Source: Pseudomonas thivervalensis
GTDB taxonomy: Bacteria > Pseudomonadota > Gammaproteobacteria > Pseudomonadales > Pseudomonadaceae
Direction of reading: 5' to 3'
DNA: 64,000 nt
Assembly (NCBI RefSeq): GCF_001269655.1
Contig: NZ_LHVE01000004.1
Location: 179,951 to 243,950 of the forward strand
This document shows, one piece after another, positions 34,369 to 43,309 of the stretch. The notes under the pieces are model-generated. The model saw only the letters and a program-made list of their open reading frames with translations. It made no database searches and had not been told where the DNA came from. The stretch's first letter is position 1. Every line of letters begins with the position of its first letter. Made by a program: the position numbers and the translations under genes.

Positions 34369-35603
34369 TGTCGGGCGAAACGGTCAAGGCGCGGGTCGAG
34401 CAGGTTTATCGGCAAGACTCGCGGCGGATCCTGGCGACGCTGATTCGCCTGCTGGGAGACTTCGATCTCGCGGAAGAGGCCTTGCACGAGGCCTTTTTCA
34501 TTGCGGTCGAGCGCTGGCAGCGCGACGGTGTGCCGGATAATCCACGGGCCTGGCTGGTGTCTGCCGGGCGCTTCAAGGCCATCGACAGTTTGCGTCGGCG
34601 CGCACGTTTCGCCGCATCCCAACCGATGTTGATCGCTCAACTCGAGGAATTGGAACAAGGCCAGTGGAGTGACGAAGACGTGGAAGATGATCGCCTGCGG
34701 CTGATTTTCACCTGTTGCCACCCGGCGCTGGCGGCCGATGCCCAGGTGCCTTTGACGCTGCGGGAAGTCTGCGACCTGACCACCGAGCAAATCGCCCGGG
34801 CGTTCCTTGCCGCCCCGGCGGCCATTGCCCAGCGCATCGTGCGGGCCAAGGCGAAAATCCGCGATGCCAGGATTCCCTATCAGGTGCCGTCCCGCGCGGA
34901 ACTGCCGGAGCGCCTGGACAGCGTGCTGCGGGTGATCTACCTGGTGTTCAACGAAGGGTACTCGGCGTCGATGGGGGCCGAGCTGACCCGTGAAGACCTG
35001 ACCCGCGAAGCCATCCGCCTTGGGCGTCTGTTGATGGAGTTGCTGCCCGAGGCCGAGGTCATGGGGCTGCTGGCGTTGATGCTGCTGCATGAATCCCGGC
35101 GACCGGCGCGAACCTCGTCAACCGGTGAGCTGATCCTGCTGGATGAACAGGCGCGATCCTTGTGGGATGCCGAGCTGATCGCCGAGGGCTGCGCCCTGGT
35201 GGAAGCCGCGCTGAAGACCCGGCGTTTCGGGCCGTATTGCCTGCAAGCGGCGATTGCGGCGGTGCATGCCGAAGCGCCGACGGCCGAGGAGACCGACTGG
35301 CCGCAGATCGTCGGGCTCTATGATGTATTGCTGCGGGCCGTGCCGTCGCCGGTGATCGAACTCAATCGCGCCGCCGCCCTGGCCAAGCGGGATGGGCCCC
35401 AGGAAGGGTTACGCTTGGTTGACGGGATACTCGCCCGGGGCGATTTGACGGACTACCACCTGGCCCATTCGGCGCGGGCGGAGTTCTGCCGGCAGTTGGG
35501 GCAGGTGGACGAGGCGAGGGCCGCCTACCGACGTGCGCTCGAACTGACGCAGCAACTGCCGGAGCGGCGATTCATTGAAGCAAGGCTTGCCGGGTTGCAG
35601 TAA
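34368..35603 (+). CDS. ECF42-type RNA polymerase sigma factor with C-terminal extension
   Basis: 411 aa. Sigma region 2 is visible as DLAEEALHEAFFIAVERWQ ... PRAWLVSAGRFKAIDSLRRR and region 4 as LTLREVCDLTTEQIARAFLAAPAAIAQRIVRAKAKIR. About 230 further residues form a helical DUF6596/TPR-like extension (VIYLVFNEGYSA, VMGLLALMLLHESRRPAR, then VGLYDVLLRAVPSPVIELNRAAAL). This layout and the adjacent DGPF protein define group ECF42, which lacks a classical anti-sigma factor; the extension itself is thought to be needed for activity. No anti-sigma gene is seen here. The signal is unknown. Confidence 0.9.
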   Translation: MSGETVKARVEQVYRQDSRRILATLIRLLGDFDLAEEALHEAFFIAVERWQRDGVPDNPRAWLVSAGRFKAIDSLRRRARFAASQPMLIAQLEELEQGQWSDEDVEDDRLRLIFTCCHPALAADAQVPLTLREVCDLTTEQIARAFLAAPAAIAQRIVRAKAKIRDARIPYQVPSRAELPERLDSVLRVIYLVFNEGYSASMGAELTREDLTREAIRLGRLLMELLPEAEVMGLLALMLLHESRRPARTSSTGELILLDEQARSLWDAELIAEGCALVEAALKTRRFGPYCLQAAIAAVHAEAPTAEETDWPQIVGLYDVLLRAVPSPVIELNRAAALAKRDGPQEGLRLVDGILARGDLTDYHLAHSARAEFCRQLGQVDEARAAYRRALELTQQLPERRFIEARLAGLQ

Positions 35604-35630
35604 TAGCCGAGGGACAGCCGAGCATGCCGT

Positions 35631-35744
35631 TGTGGCGAGGGAGCTTGCTCCCGCTGGGCCGCGAAGCGGCCCCCTGCGGTGTGTCAGTTACATAGGGGAG
35701 TGGGGCTGCTGCGCATCCCAGCGGGAGCAAGCTCCCTCGCCACA
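35631..35744. repeat. REP inverted element, GTGGCGAGGGAGC type
   Basis: TGTGGCGAGGGAGCTTGCTC and GAGCAAGCTCCCTCGCCACA arms with a GCGAAGCGG module, between the sigma factor and the convergent icmP gene. Confidence 0.8.
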
Positions 35745-35782
35745 AAGTTAGCCCTATGCCCCTGAGCCGGCGGCATCAAACA

Positions 35783-35808
35783 AAAAGGCGACCCGGAGGT
35801 CGCCTTTT
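35783..35808 (-). terminator. Terminator of icmP
   Basis: AAAAGGCGACC, a 4-base loop and GGTCGCCTTTT, 18 bases past the icmP stop on the minus strand. Confidence 0.85.
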
Positions 35809-35825
35809 CAGTCATCCGGCGTTGA

Positions 35826-37169
35826 TCAGAACTCGTGATCAGCGTTGTCCGGGTTCAGGTCGCTGATGCCCAGTTTGCCCGCTGCCTGTTCGATCGAACC
35901 GGTCTGCTTGACCAGTGCGGCGATGGCGTCGCGCACGATCTGGTTGCCAGCGGTGTTGCCGGCGGCGATCAGTTGGTCGTAGTGCTCACCCTTGTTGGCG
36001 TGATCGACCATGACCTGGATCTTGGCCTCGGTGTCGGCAAGGTCGGTCTTGAGCGCGGTGTCTGCGGCTGGATCGGCCTTGGCCACCAGGGACGACAGGC
36101 TGGCGCCGGTCATCTTGCTGCCGTCGACGCGGGTGTATTCGCCCAGGTACACGTTACGAACACCTTTGGCATCGTAGAAGTGCGAGTTGTGGGTGTTATC
36201 GCTGAAGCAATCCTGCTCGTCTTCTGGCGAGTTGGCCTCCAGGGACACCTTCATGCGCTCGCCCGCCAGTTCACCCAGGGACAGGCTGCCCATGCCGAAC
36301 AGCATCTTGCGCAGGCCGCTTTCAGCCGGCTCGGCTTCCAGGGTGGCGCGGTAGTTGTCGGCCACGTTCGGCTTCCAGTTGCCGACCATCTCCTGCAGGT
36401 CATTGACCAGCAGTTGGGTCACGGACTTGAGGTAGGCACGACGACGATCGTTGTGGCCGCCGGTGGCGCCGGCGCCTTCCAGGTAGTCCGACGCTGGGCG
36501 ATTGCCAGCGCCCGGACCGGTACCGTTGAGGTCTTGGCCCCACAGCAGGAATTCGATGGCGTGGTAGCCGGTAGCGACGTTGGCCTCGGAACCGCCCAGT
36601 TCGTTCAGGCTGGCGAGTTTTTCCGGGGTGATGTCTTTGACGTCGACCTTGTCTTCGCCAACCTGGACTTCGGTGTTGGCGATGATGTTGGCGGTGGCGC
36701 CCGGGTTACCCAAGGCGTGCTCGTAGGATTTGTCGACGTAGTCGATCAGGCCTTCGTCCAGGGGCCAGGCGTTCACTTGGCCTTCCCAGTCGTCGATGAT
36801 GGTGTTGCCGAAGCGGAACACTTCGCTTTGCAGGTACGGCACGCGTGCGGCGACCCAGGCAGCCTTGGCGGCTTTCAAGGTCTCGGCGTTCGGCTTGGCC
36901 AGGAACGCGTCGACGGCGGTTTGCAGGGTTTTCGCGGTGGATTCGGCATCGCTGTAGACGGCATAGACGATGTCGGCATAGTGCGCGACAACGGCCTTGG
37001 CGGCGGTCTCGTCGACTTTACCGGCAGCAGCAGGGGCGACCGGTGCCGCGGTGCTGGCGGCCGGCGTTGGCGCTTGCGGCGCGGCGGCCTTGTCTTTGCC
37101 TTCGCCGCAACCGGCGAGGGAAATAGCGATGGCCAGCAGACTGGCGGTAGCCAGGGGCATACGAATCAT
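35826..37169 (-). CDS. icmP: Imelysin-family lipoprotein IcmP
   Basis: 447-aa imelysin (peptidase M75) protein. The N-terminal signal ends in a lipobox (SLAGC) after MIRMPLATASLLAIAI, followed by an Ala/Pro-rich linker. The family G-x-H-x-x-E motif is GYHAIEFLLWGQDLNG near residue 205. The P. aeruginosa homologue PA4370 was described as an insulin-cleaving outer-membrane metalloproteinase, but imelysins are now better linked to iron handling. A Fur-type palindrome 60 bases upstream supports iron control. The ATG at MIRMPL is preferred over one three codons earlier. Confidence 0.88.
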   Translation of the reverse strand: MIRMPLATASLLAIAISLAGCGEGKDKAAAPQAPTPAASTAAPVAPAAAGKVDETAAKAVVAHYADIVYAVYSDAESTAKTLQTAVDAFLAKPNAETLKAAKAAWVAARVPYLQSEVFRFGNTIIDDWEGQVNAWPLDEGLIDYVDKSYEHALGNPGATANIIANTEVQVGEDKVDVKDITPEKLASLNELGGSEANVATGYHAIEFLLWGQDLNGTGPGAGNRPASDYLEGAGATGGHNDRRRAYLKSVTQLLVNDLQEMVGNWKPNVADNYRATLEAEPAESGLRKMLFGMGSLSLGELAGERMKVSLEANSPEDEQDCFSDNTHNSHFYDAKGVRNVYLGEYTRVDGSKMTGASLSSLVAKADPAADTALKTDLADTEAKIQVMVDHANKGEHYDQLIAAGNTAGNQIVRDAIAALVKQTGSIEQAAGKLGISDLNPDNADHEF

Positions 37170-37227
37170 GGCGAACATCCTGCTTCGGTAATGGATGGGA
37201 CAGGCGCGAGGGTGCGCAAAACTGCGA

Positions 37228-37252
37228 CATAATGCGAAAGATTTGCATTATG
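37228..37252. promoter_or_regulatory. Probable Fur box upstream of icmP
   Basis: CATAATGC-N9-GCATTATG, perfect 8-bp arms; the inner AATGCGAAA-G-ATTTGCATT has the 19-bp layout and A/T pattern of pseudomonad Fur sites. Iron-repressed expression of icmP is inferred. Confidence 0.7.
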
Positions 37253-37318
37253 TGTAAAGGGTTATGGTTGTAAATATTTCTTGTTTAATAATGCAGATCA
37301 CCGCCTCTCGGCGGCGTC

Positions 37319-37415
37319 TGTAGGAGCTGTCGAGCGAAGCGAGGCTGCGATCTTTCCACGGATGCTTGAATCTCAAGCGAACATCAAGGGATCGCAGGCT
37401 TCGCCAGCTCCTACA
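37319..37415. repeat. TGTAGGAGCTG-type inverted repeat
   Basis: TGTAGGAGCTGTCGAGCGAAGC and the facing AAGGGATCGCAG...CAGCTCCTACA, between the icmP promoter and the end of bifA. Confidence 0.75.
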
Positions 37416-37437
37416 GGGTGGGCACTTGGAAGACTGA

Positions 37438-39489
37438 TCAGATGATGGAAACCTTGCTGCGCTCGGCCTGCTTCAGGTAAATGCCCAACTCCCGCGCCGG
37501 CAGCGGTTTGCTGTAGTAGTACCCCTGACCTTCGTGGCAGCCCTCGGCGATGATGTAGGCTTCCTGCTCGACCGTCTCGACGCCTTCGGCAATGACCTGC
37601 ATCCCCAGGCTCTTGCCCAGTTGGATAATGGCCCGGACGATGGTTGCATCGTCCTCGTCATCGAGCAGGTCCTGGACGAAGCTCTTGTCGATCTTGATCT
37701 TGTCCAGCGGCAGGCTCTTGAGGTAGCTCAGGGACGAATAGCCGGTGCCAAAGTCATCGATAGCAATCAGCGCACCGGAGCGGCGCAGGCTCAGCAGGTG
37801 CTGGGCTGCGGTGGTGATGTCTTCCATCAGGCCGGTCTCGGTGACTTCCAGCTCCAGGCTGCGCGGCGGCAGCCGGTACATCTGCAGGAGGTTGTTTACC
37901 ACTCGTGGCAGTTCGGCGTGGTGCAGTTGCACCGTCGACAGGTTGACCGCCATGCGCAGGTCGAGGAAACCCTGGTCGTGCCATTCGCGTAATTGCCTGC
38001 AGGCCTGGTCCAGCACCCACTCGCCGATGGCGATGATGGTGCCGTTCTGCTCGGCCAGGGGAATGAACAGGTCCGGCGGTACCAGGCCATGTTCGGGGTG
38101 GTGCCAGCGGATCAGGGCTTCGGTCCCGACGATTCGCAGGTCGCGGTAGCTGATCTGCGGCTGGTACACCAGGGTGAATTGCTCGCGGGCCAGGGCCTCG
38201 CGCAGGTCTTTCTCCAGTTCGCGACGGCGGCGCATCTCGCTGTCGACGCTGGCGATGTAGAACTGGTAGCGATTGCGCGAGCGGCTCTTGGCCAGGGTCA
38301 TGGTCTGCTCGGCTTTCTGCAACAGCTTCTCGGTGCTATCGCCGTCTTCGGGGAAAAGAGTGATGCCGATGGTGGCCCGCAGGCGAATTTGTTGATCATC
38401 GATGCAAAAGGGCGCCTCCAGGTCGTCGAGGATGCTCTGGGCCAGCTCGGCGGCCTCGTACGGCTGCTCGATGTCGGCCTGGACCAGGGCGAACTGGTCG
38501 CCCCCCAGCCGCGCCAGCGCGCCGAGCCGACCACTGTGGGCCCGCAACCGATCCGCCAGGGCCAGCAGCAATTGGTCGCCGGTCTGGTAGCTGAACTGCT
38601 CGTTGATGCCCTTGAAATCATCCAGCCCCACACACAGCACCGCCACCCGCCGTTGCAGGCGCCCGGCGTCCACCAAAATCTTGTCCAGTTGCTGCTGAAG
38701 CTGCTGGCGGTTGGGCAGACCGGTGAGGAAGTCGTACTGGGCCATGCGCAGCAGGCTGTTTTCCGCTTCGTGGCGCAAGTGTGTGTTGCGCTCGATGGAT
38801 TCGAGCAGTTGGTTGGCCGTGTTGATCCACAGGCCCAACTCGTTTTGCTCGTGGCCGCGCAACTGCGGGATCTTGTGCGCGCTGGGGCGATCAGGGTTGA
38901 TTTCGGTCAGGTGCTCGATGATCCGCGACAACGGCTTGGTCAGCAGCCAGTGATAGACCAGGTACAGCACCAGGCCCATGGCCAGGGCCCGCAGCATCCC
39001 GGAGATGAAGATGATCACCGAACTGACGATGAAGCCCTCGCCGTAGGTGGCGGTGTCGAGGGTAATGCTCAGGTCGCCGTAATATTCGCTATAGGGGCCG
39101 CGTCCCACCAGTTGCGTGGTGAAGGTGCGCTCCTTGCCCAGGATCAGGTCGGTCAGCCAGCGGCTGTCGGAGTGCTGCAAGGGCCGGGACTTTTCGGCGA
39201 GCATGGTTTCACGGGGATGGCCGATGGACGCCATGCGTACGGCTTCGTCCTGGAACAGGCCTTCGATCACTTGCATGCCCATTTCCCGGTCCAGGCTGTA
39301 GACGGCCTGGGTCGAAGGGTCGCGAAACATGTCGAGGATACGCTGGGCGTCGCTGGCGACGGCCTGGTTGGTTTTGTAGGCATCGAACACAATCTGGGCG
39401 CAGCTCAAGACCACGCCAACGATCAATGCCGAGAGGAGCACGACCCGGAGCAACTTCACAGACAAGCTGTTCTTGAGTTCCAGCTTCAA
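37438..39489 (-). CDS. bifA: BifA, c-di-GMP phosphodiesterase (GGDQF-EAL)
   Basis: 683-aa inner-membrane protein that degrades cyclic di-GMP and so promotes swarming and biofilm dispersal. It has a membrane helix at residues 12-34, a periplasmic loop to about 150, a second helix pair at 152-182, then a GGDEF-like domain whose motif is GGDQF (329-333) and an EAL domain with EAL (457-459), the NLS metal loop and DDFGTGYSS intact. The degenerate GGDQF and the neighbours sodB and icmP match P. aeruginosa BifA (PA4367). The EAL residues suggest phosphodiesterase activity while cyclase activity is unlikely. Confidence 0.9.
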   Translation of the reverse strand: MKLELKNSLSVKLLRVVLLSALIVGVVLSCAQIVFDAYKTNQAVASDAQRILDMFRDPSTQAVYSLDREMGMQVIEGLFQDEAVRMASIGHPRETMLAEKSRPLQHSDSRWLTDLILGKERTFTTQLVGRGPYSEYYGDLSITLDTATYGEGFIVSSVIIFISGMLRALAMGLVLYLVYHWLLTKPLSRIIEHLTEINPDRPSAHKIPQLRGHEQNELGLWINTANQLLESIERNTHLRHEAENSLLRMAQYDFLTGLPNRQQLQQQLDKILVDAGRLQRRVAVLCVGLDDFKGINEQFSYQTGDQLLLALADRLRAHSGRLGALARLGGDQFALVQADIEQPYEAAELAQSILDDLEAPFCIDDQQIRLRATIGITLFPEDGDSTEKLLQKAEQTMTLAKSRSRNRYQFYIASVDSEMRRRRELEKDLREALAREQFTLVYQPQISYRDLRIVGTEALIRWHHPEHGLVPPDLFIPLAEQNGTIIAIGEWVLDQACRQLREWHDQGFLDLRMAVNLSTVQLHHAELPRVVNNLLQMYRLPPRSLELEVTETGLMEDITTAAQHLLSLRRSGALIAIDDFGTGYSSLSYLKSLPLDKIKIDKSFVQDLLDDEDDATIVRAIIQLGKSLGMQVIAEGVETVEQEAYIIAEGCHEGQGYYYSKPLPARELGIYLKQAERSKVSII

Positions 39490-39735
39490 AGAGTGGTTCC
39501 TTGTTCCGTGCGGGTAGCGTCAAGTTGCCATGAGTATTGGCAATCCTGTGAGGTCAGTCAAAGGGACAATCAAACACAAGGGTTTTCGCTTGAAACCTGA
39601 CCGGTATACGTTTTTTCCAGAGTGATTGCTCTACGACCATTGTGTCGGTTGAAAGGCACCGCAACTTGAGGCCTGTCGGGATTTTTTCTTGGATTCCAGA
39701 CGCGAGGTATTTTTGCTCACGGTCAATTTTTTTCG

Positions 39736-39766
39736 CGCAAAAAAAACCCGGCACGGTGCCGGGTTT
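39736..39766 (-). terminator. Terminator of sodB
   Basis: AAACCCGGCAC and GTGCCGGGTTT stem with a T-tract on the minus strand, 20 bases past the sodB stop. Confidence 0.88.
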
Positions 39767-39785
39767 CCTTTGTCTGGCATCGAGC

Positions 39786-40382
39786 TTAAGCAGTGAAAGC
39801 TTTACCTTCGAACTGCTCGGCGACGAATTTCCAGTTGACCAGGTTCCAGAACGCTTCGACGTATTTTGGACGAACGTTGCGGTAGTCGATGTAGTAGGCG
39901 TGTTCCCACACGTCGCAGGTCAGCAGCGGGGTGTCGCCGTTGGTCAGCGGGTTGCCGGCGCCGATGGTGCTGGCCAGGGCCAGGGAGCCGTCAGCCTTTT
40001 TCACCAGCCAGCCCCAACCGGAACCGAAGGTGCCGATGGACGTCTTGCTGAACTCTTCCTTGAACTTGTCGAACGAACCGAAGGCTGCGTTGATGGCTTC
40101 GGCCAGGGCGCCGGTTGGTTGACCGCCGGCGTTTGGCGCCAGGCAGTTCCAGTAGAAGGTGTGGTTCCAGACCTGAGCGGCGTTGTTGAAGATACCGCCC
40201 GAGGAAGTCTTGACGATTTCTTCCAGGGTCTTGCCTTCGAACTCGGTGCCAGGCACCAGGTTGTTCAGGTTCACGACATAGGTGTTGTGGTGCTTGTCGT
40301 GGTGGTATTCCAGAGTCTCTTTGGAGATGTGCGGCTGCAGTGCATCGTGTGCATAGGGCAGAGGCGGCAATTCGAAAGCCAT
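39786..40382 (-). CDS. sodB: Superoxide dismutase [Fe]
   Basis: 198-aa cytoplasmic enzyme converting superoxide to peroxide and oxygen. Metal ligands His27, His74, Asp157 and His161 are all present in [20 protein letters not shown] and [13 protein letters not shown]. The FYWNC and [13 protein letters not shown] blocks are of the iron type. TAGGAG lies before the ATG at [10 protein letters not shown]. Next to bifA as in P. aeruginosa (PA4366). Confidence 0.96.
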   Translation of the reverse strand: MAFELPPLPYAHDALQPHISKETLEYHHDKHHNTYVVNLNNLVPGTEFEGKTLEEIVKTSSGGIFNNAAQVWNHTFYWNCLAPNAGGQPTGALAEAINAAFGSFDKFKEEFSKTSIGTFGSGWGWLVKKADGSLALASTIGAGNPLTNGDTPLLTCDVWEHAYYIDYRNVRPKYVEAFWNLVNWKFVAEQFEGKAFTA

Positions 40383-40558
40383 GGTGATTCTCCTAATCAG
40401 GTCAGGTTGCGGTGAGCGCAAGGCCGATCACGGGCGGCCAGACTAGCGCCGGGGAGTTTGTACTCTTTGCGGCGCAGGAGTCGGATCATAGCACCGGGGG
40501 TGCGGCATAACCACGCAACAACTGTGTGGAATAGAGGTTCCAGAGCGGTTTGGAATAA

Positions 40559-41161
40559 TCAGCCGGCGACAATCAATTGCATCGCCACGGTAAACATCAT
40601 CACCGCCACCAACAGGTCCAGGATCCGCCAGGTGCTTGGGCGGGCCAACCACGGCGCCAGCCATGCCGCGCCGATGGCCAGGGTGAGGAACCACAGCAGC
40701 GAGGCACTGGCCGCCCCCACCACATAGGCGCCGGGCACGCTCTGCTGGGCCCCAAGGGAACCGATCAGCAGCACGGTGTCGAGGTAGACGTGGGGATTGA
40801 GCAGGGTCACCGCCAGCGCGCTGAGCAGCACCGTTCGCAGCGAGCGCACGGTCTGGTTCGCGCCGTGTTGCAAGCTTTGCTTCGAACAGGCCCGGCGCAA
40901 CGCCTGGCTGCCATACCAGAGCAGGAACGCGGCGCCGCCCCAACGGGCAATCGACAGCAGCAACGGGCTCTGGGCCAACAAAGTCGCCAAGCCGAAAACC
41001 CCTGCGGCGACCAACAGGGCGTCGCAGGTGATGCACAACGCCGCGACGGGCAAGTGATGCTCGCGACGCAGGCTCTGGGCCAACACGAATGCGTTCTGGG
41101 CGCCGATGGCCATGATCAGCCCGAGGGCCACCAAGAGCCCGTTCAGATAGCTTTGCCACAT
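40559..41161 (-). CDS. argO: LysE-type arginine/lysine exporter ArgO
   Basis: 200-aa six-helix exporter of basic amino acids. GLIMAIGAQNAFVLAQSLRREHHLPVAALCITCDALLV is the ArgO/LysE N-terminal signature, and TLLNPHVYLDTVLLIGSLG the central one. Divergent from argP, whose product activates argO in other bacteria. P. aeruginosa PA4365 occupies the same place. Confidence 0.9.
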   Translation of the reverse strand: MWQSYLNGLLVALGLIMAIGAQNAFVLAQSLRREHHLPVAALCITCDALLVAAGVFGLATLLAQSPLLLSIARWGGAAFLLWYGSQALRRACSKQSLQHGANQTVRSLRTVLLSALAVTLLNPHVYLDTVLLIGSLGAQQSVPGAYVVGAASASLLWFLTLAIGAAWLAPWLARPSTWRILDLLVAVMMFTVAMQLIVAG

Positions 41162-41259
41162 CGTTTTATCCCCCGGTCAGTTACTGAATTGCTGGCCATT
41201 CTCCCGGGGTTGGCTGTATAAGAAAAACCAATATTGCTGATTGCTCATTAGGGAAACTG

Positions 41260-42168
41260 ATGTTCGATTACAAATTGCTCTCTGCCCTGGCTGCCGTGGT
41301 CGAGCAGGCCGGTTTCGAGCGTGCGGCCCAGGTGCTGGGTTTGTCGCAATCGGCCATTTCCCAACGGATCAAGCTGTTGGAGGCGCGTGTCGGCCAGCCC
41401 GTTCTGGTCCGTGCCACGCCGCCGGCGCCGACGGAAATCGGCCGCCGGCTGCTCAATCATGTGCAGCAGGTGCGGCTGCTTGAGCGCGATCTGCAAAGCC
41501 TGGTGCCGGCGCTGGATGAGGAAGGACTGCCGGAGCGTCTGCGCATCGCCTTGAACGCCGACAGCCTGGCGACCTGGTGGGCCGCTGCGGTGGGCGATTT
41601 CTGCGCCAGTCATCATCTGTTGCTCGACCTGGTGGTGGAAGACCAGACCGTTGGCCTCAAGCGCATGCGCGCCGGTGAAGTGGCGGCCTGTGTCTGTGCC
41701 AGCGAACGCCCGGTGGCGGGCGCCCGCAGCGTGTTGCTCGGGGCTATGCGGTACCGGGCGTTGGCCAGCCCGGCCTTCATTGCTCGGCATTTTCCCGACG
41801 GCGTGCGGGCCGATCAACTGGCCCGTACCCCGGCCCTGGTGTTCGGCCCGGATGATTTCCTACAGCACCGCTACCTCGCGTCCGTGGGCGTGGAGGGCGG
41901 TTTCCAGCACCATTTGTGCCCCTCGTCCGAAGGTTTCATCCGTCTTGCTGAAGCGGGACTGGGCTGGGGACTGGTGCCGGAGCTGCAAGTGCGCGAACAG
42001 CTGGAGCGAGGCGTACTGGTGGAATTGTTGGCAGATAAACCGATCGATGTGCCGCTGTACTGGCATCATTGGCGCAATGGTGGACAGTTGCTCGGCTTAT
42101 TGACCGAGCGACTGATCGCAGCGGCAAGCAGCACGCTGCAAGCGGTAAGTGAAGAGCGCTTGGCTTGA
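41260..42168 (+). CDS. argP: ArgP (IciA), LysR-family regulator
   Basis: 302-aa LysR-type protein. The winged HTH occupies residues 1-60 (LLSALAAVVEQAGFERAAQVLGLSQSAISQRIKLLEARVGQPVLVR), followed by a two-lobe effector domain. Sequence and position beside argO identify it as ArgP, which senses lysine and arginine. The 98-base divergent gap holds both promoters. The epimerase gene follows after 42 bases. Confidence 0.9.
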   Translation: MFDYKLLSALAAVVEQAGFERAAQVLGLSQSAISQRIKLLEARVGQPVLVRATPPAPTEIGRRLLNHVQQVRLLERDLQSLVPALDEEGLPERLRIALNADSLATWWAAAVGDFCASHHLLLDLVVEDQTVGLKRMRAGEVAACVCASERPVAGARSVLLGAMRYRALASPAFIARHFPDGVRADQLARTPALVFGPDDFLQHRYLASVGVEGGFQHHLCPSSEGFIRLAEAGLGWGLVPELQVREQLERGVLVELLADKPIDVPLYWHHWRNGGQLLGLLTERLIAAASSTLQAVSEERLA

Positions 42169-42210
42169 AGCTTGGAGCTTGTAGCTCGAATCTGATTTTT
42201 AGGAGCATGC

Positions 42211-43203
42211 ATGAAGATTTTGGTCACCGGCGCGAGCGGCTTCATTGGCGGGCGCTTTGCGCGTTTCGCCCTGGAGCAGGGCCTGGATGTACGGGTCACT
42301 GGTCGCCGGGCCGAGAGTGTGGAGCACTTGGTGCGGCGCGGTGCGCAGTTCGTCCAAGGGGACCTGAGCGATCCGCTGCTGGCCCGCGACTTGTGCCTGG
42401 ATGTCGAGGCCGTGGTGCATTGCGCAGGCTCCGTGGGGCTGTGGGGCCGCTATCAGGATTTCCACCAGGGCAACGTCCAGGTCACGGAAAATGTCGTTGA
42501 GGCCTGCCTCAAGCAGAAGGTGCGTCGCCTGGTTCATCTGTCCTCGCCGTCCATTTACTTTGACGGCCGTGACCACCTCGGATTGACCGAAGAGCAGGTG
42601 CCCAAGCGCTTCAAACACCCTTACGCCGCCACCAAGTACCTGGCCGAGCAGAAAGTCTTTGGCGCCCAGGAGTTCGGCCTTGAAGTGCTGGCCCTGCGCC
42701 CGCGTTTCGTGACCGGCGCCGGTGACATGAGCATTTTCCCGCGCTTGCTGAAAATGCAGCGCAAGGGACGCCTGGCCATTGTCGGCAACGGGTTGAACAA
42801 GGTGGATTTCACCAGTGTGCAAAACCTCAATGAGGCGTTGCTCAGCAGTCTGCTGGCGACCGATTCCGCCTTGGGCAAGGCCTACAATATCAGCAACGGC
42901 ACACCGGTCCCGTTGTGGGATGTGGTCAACTATGTGATGCGCCAGATGGAAGTCCCACAGGTGCGACGTTATCGTTCCTACGGCTTGGCTTACAGCGTTG
43001 CCGCCCTGAATGAAGGTCTCTGCAAACTGTGGCCGGGCCGCCCCGAACCGACGCTGTCGCGCCTGGGCATGCAGGTGATGAACAGAAATTTCACCCTGGA
43101 CATCAGCCGGGCCCGGCATTATCTCGATTACGATCCGCAGGTCAGTTTGTGGACTGCCCTCGATGAATTTTGCGCCTGGTGGCGGGTCCAAAGTGCCCGC
43201 TGA
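42211..43203 (+). CDS. NAD(P)-dependent epimerase/3-beta-HSD-like protein
   Basis: 330-aa extended short-chain dehydrogenase. Nucleotide loop GASGFIGG (residues 7-14), catalytic tyrosine-lysine in YAATKYLAEQK (about 140-150) and an upstream Ser in LSSPS. Family includes 3-beta-hydroxysteroid dehydrogenase-like enzymes and nucleoside-sugar epimerases; the substrate is not known. P. aeruginosa PA4362 is the positional counterpart. AGGAG precedes the ATG. Confidence 0.82.
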   Translation: MKILVTGASGFIGGRFARFALEQGLDVRVTGRRAESVEHLVRRGAQFVQGDLSDPLLARDLCLDVEAVVHCAGSVGLWGRYQDFHQGNVQVTENVVEACLKQKVRRLVHLSSPSIYFDGRDHLGLTEEQVPKRFKHPYAATKYLAEQKVFGAQEFGLEVLALRPRFVTGAGDMSIFPRLLKMQRKGRLAIVGNGLNKVDFTSVQNLNEALLSSLLATDSALGKAYNISNGTPVPLWDVVNYVMRQMEVPQVRRYRSYGLAYSVAALNEGLCKLWPGRPEPTLSRLGMQVMNRNFTLDISRARHYLDYDPQVSLWTALDEFCAWWRVQSAR

Positions 43204-43309
43204 TCGGCCCGTCATGAACCGATAGCCGGGTTCGGGGTCAATCGGTGCGGCGGGCGAGAGGGTTATACTCGTCGCATCAAGCCATTACCGGTTTCCCAAA
43301 GGTCGAACC

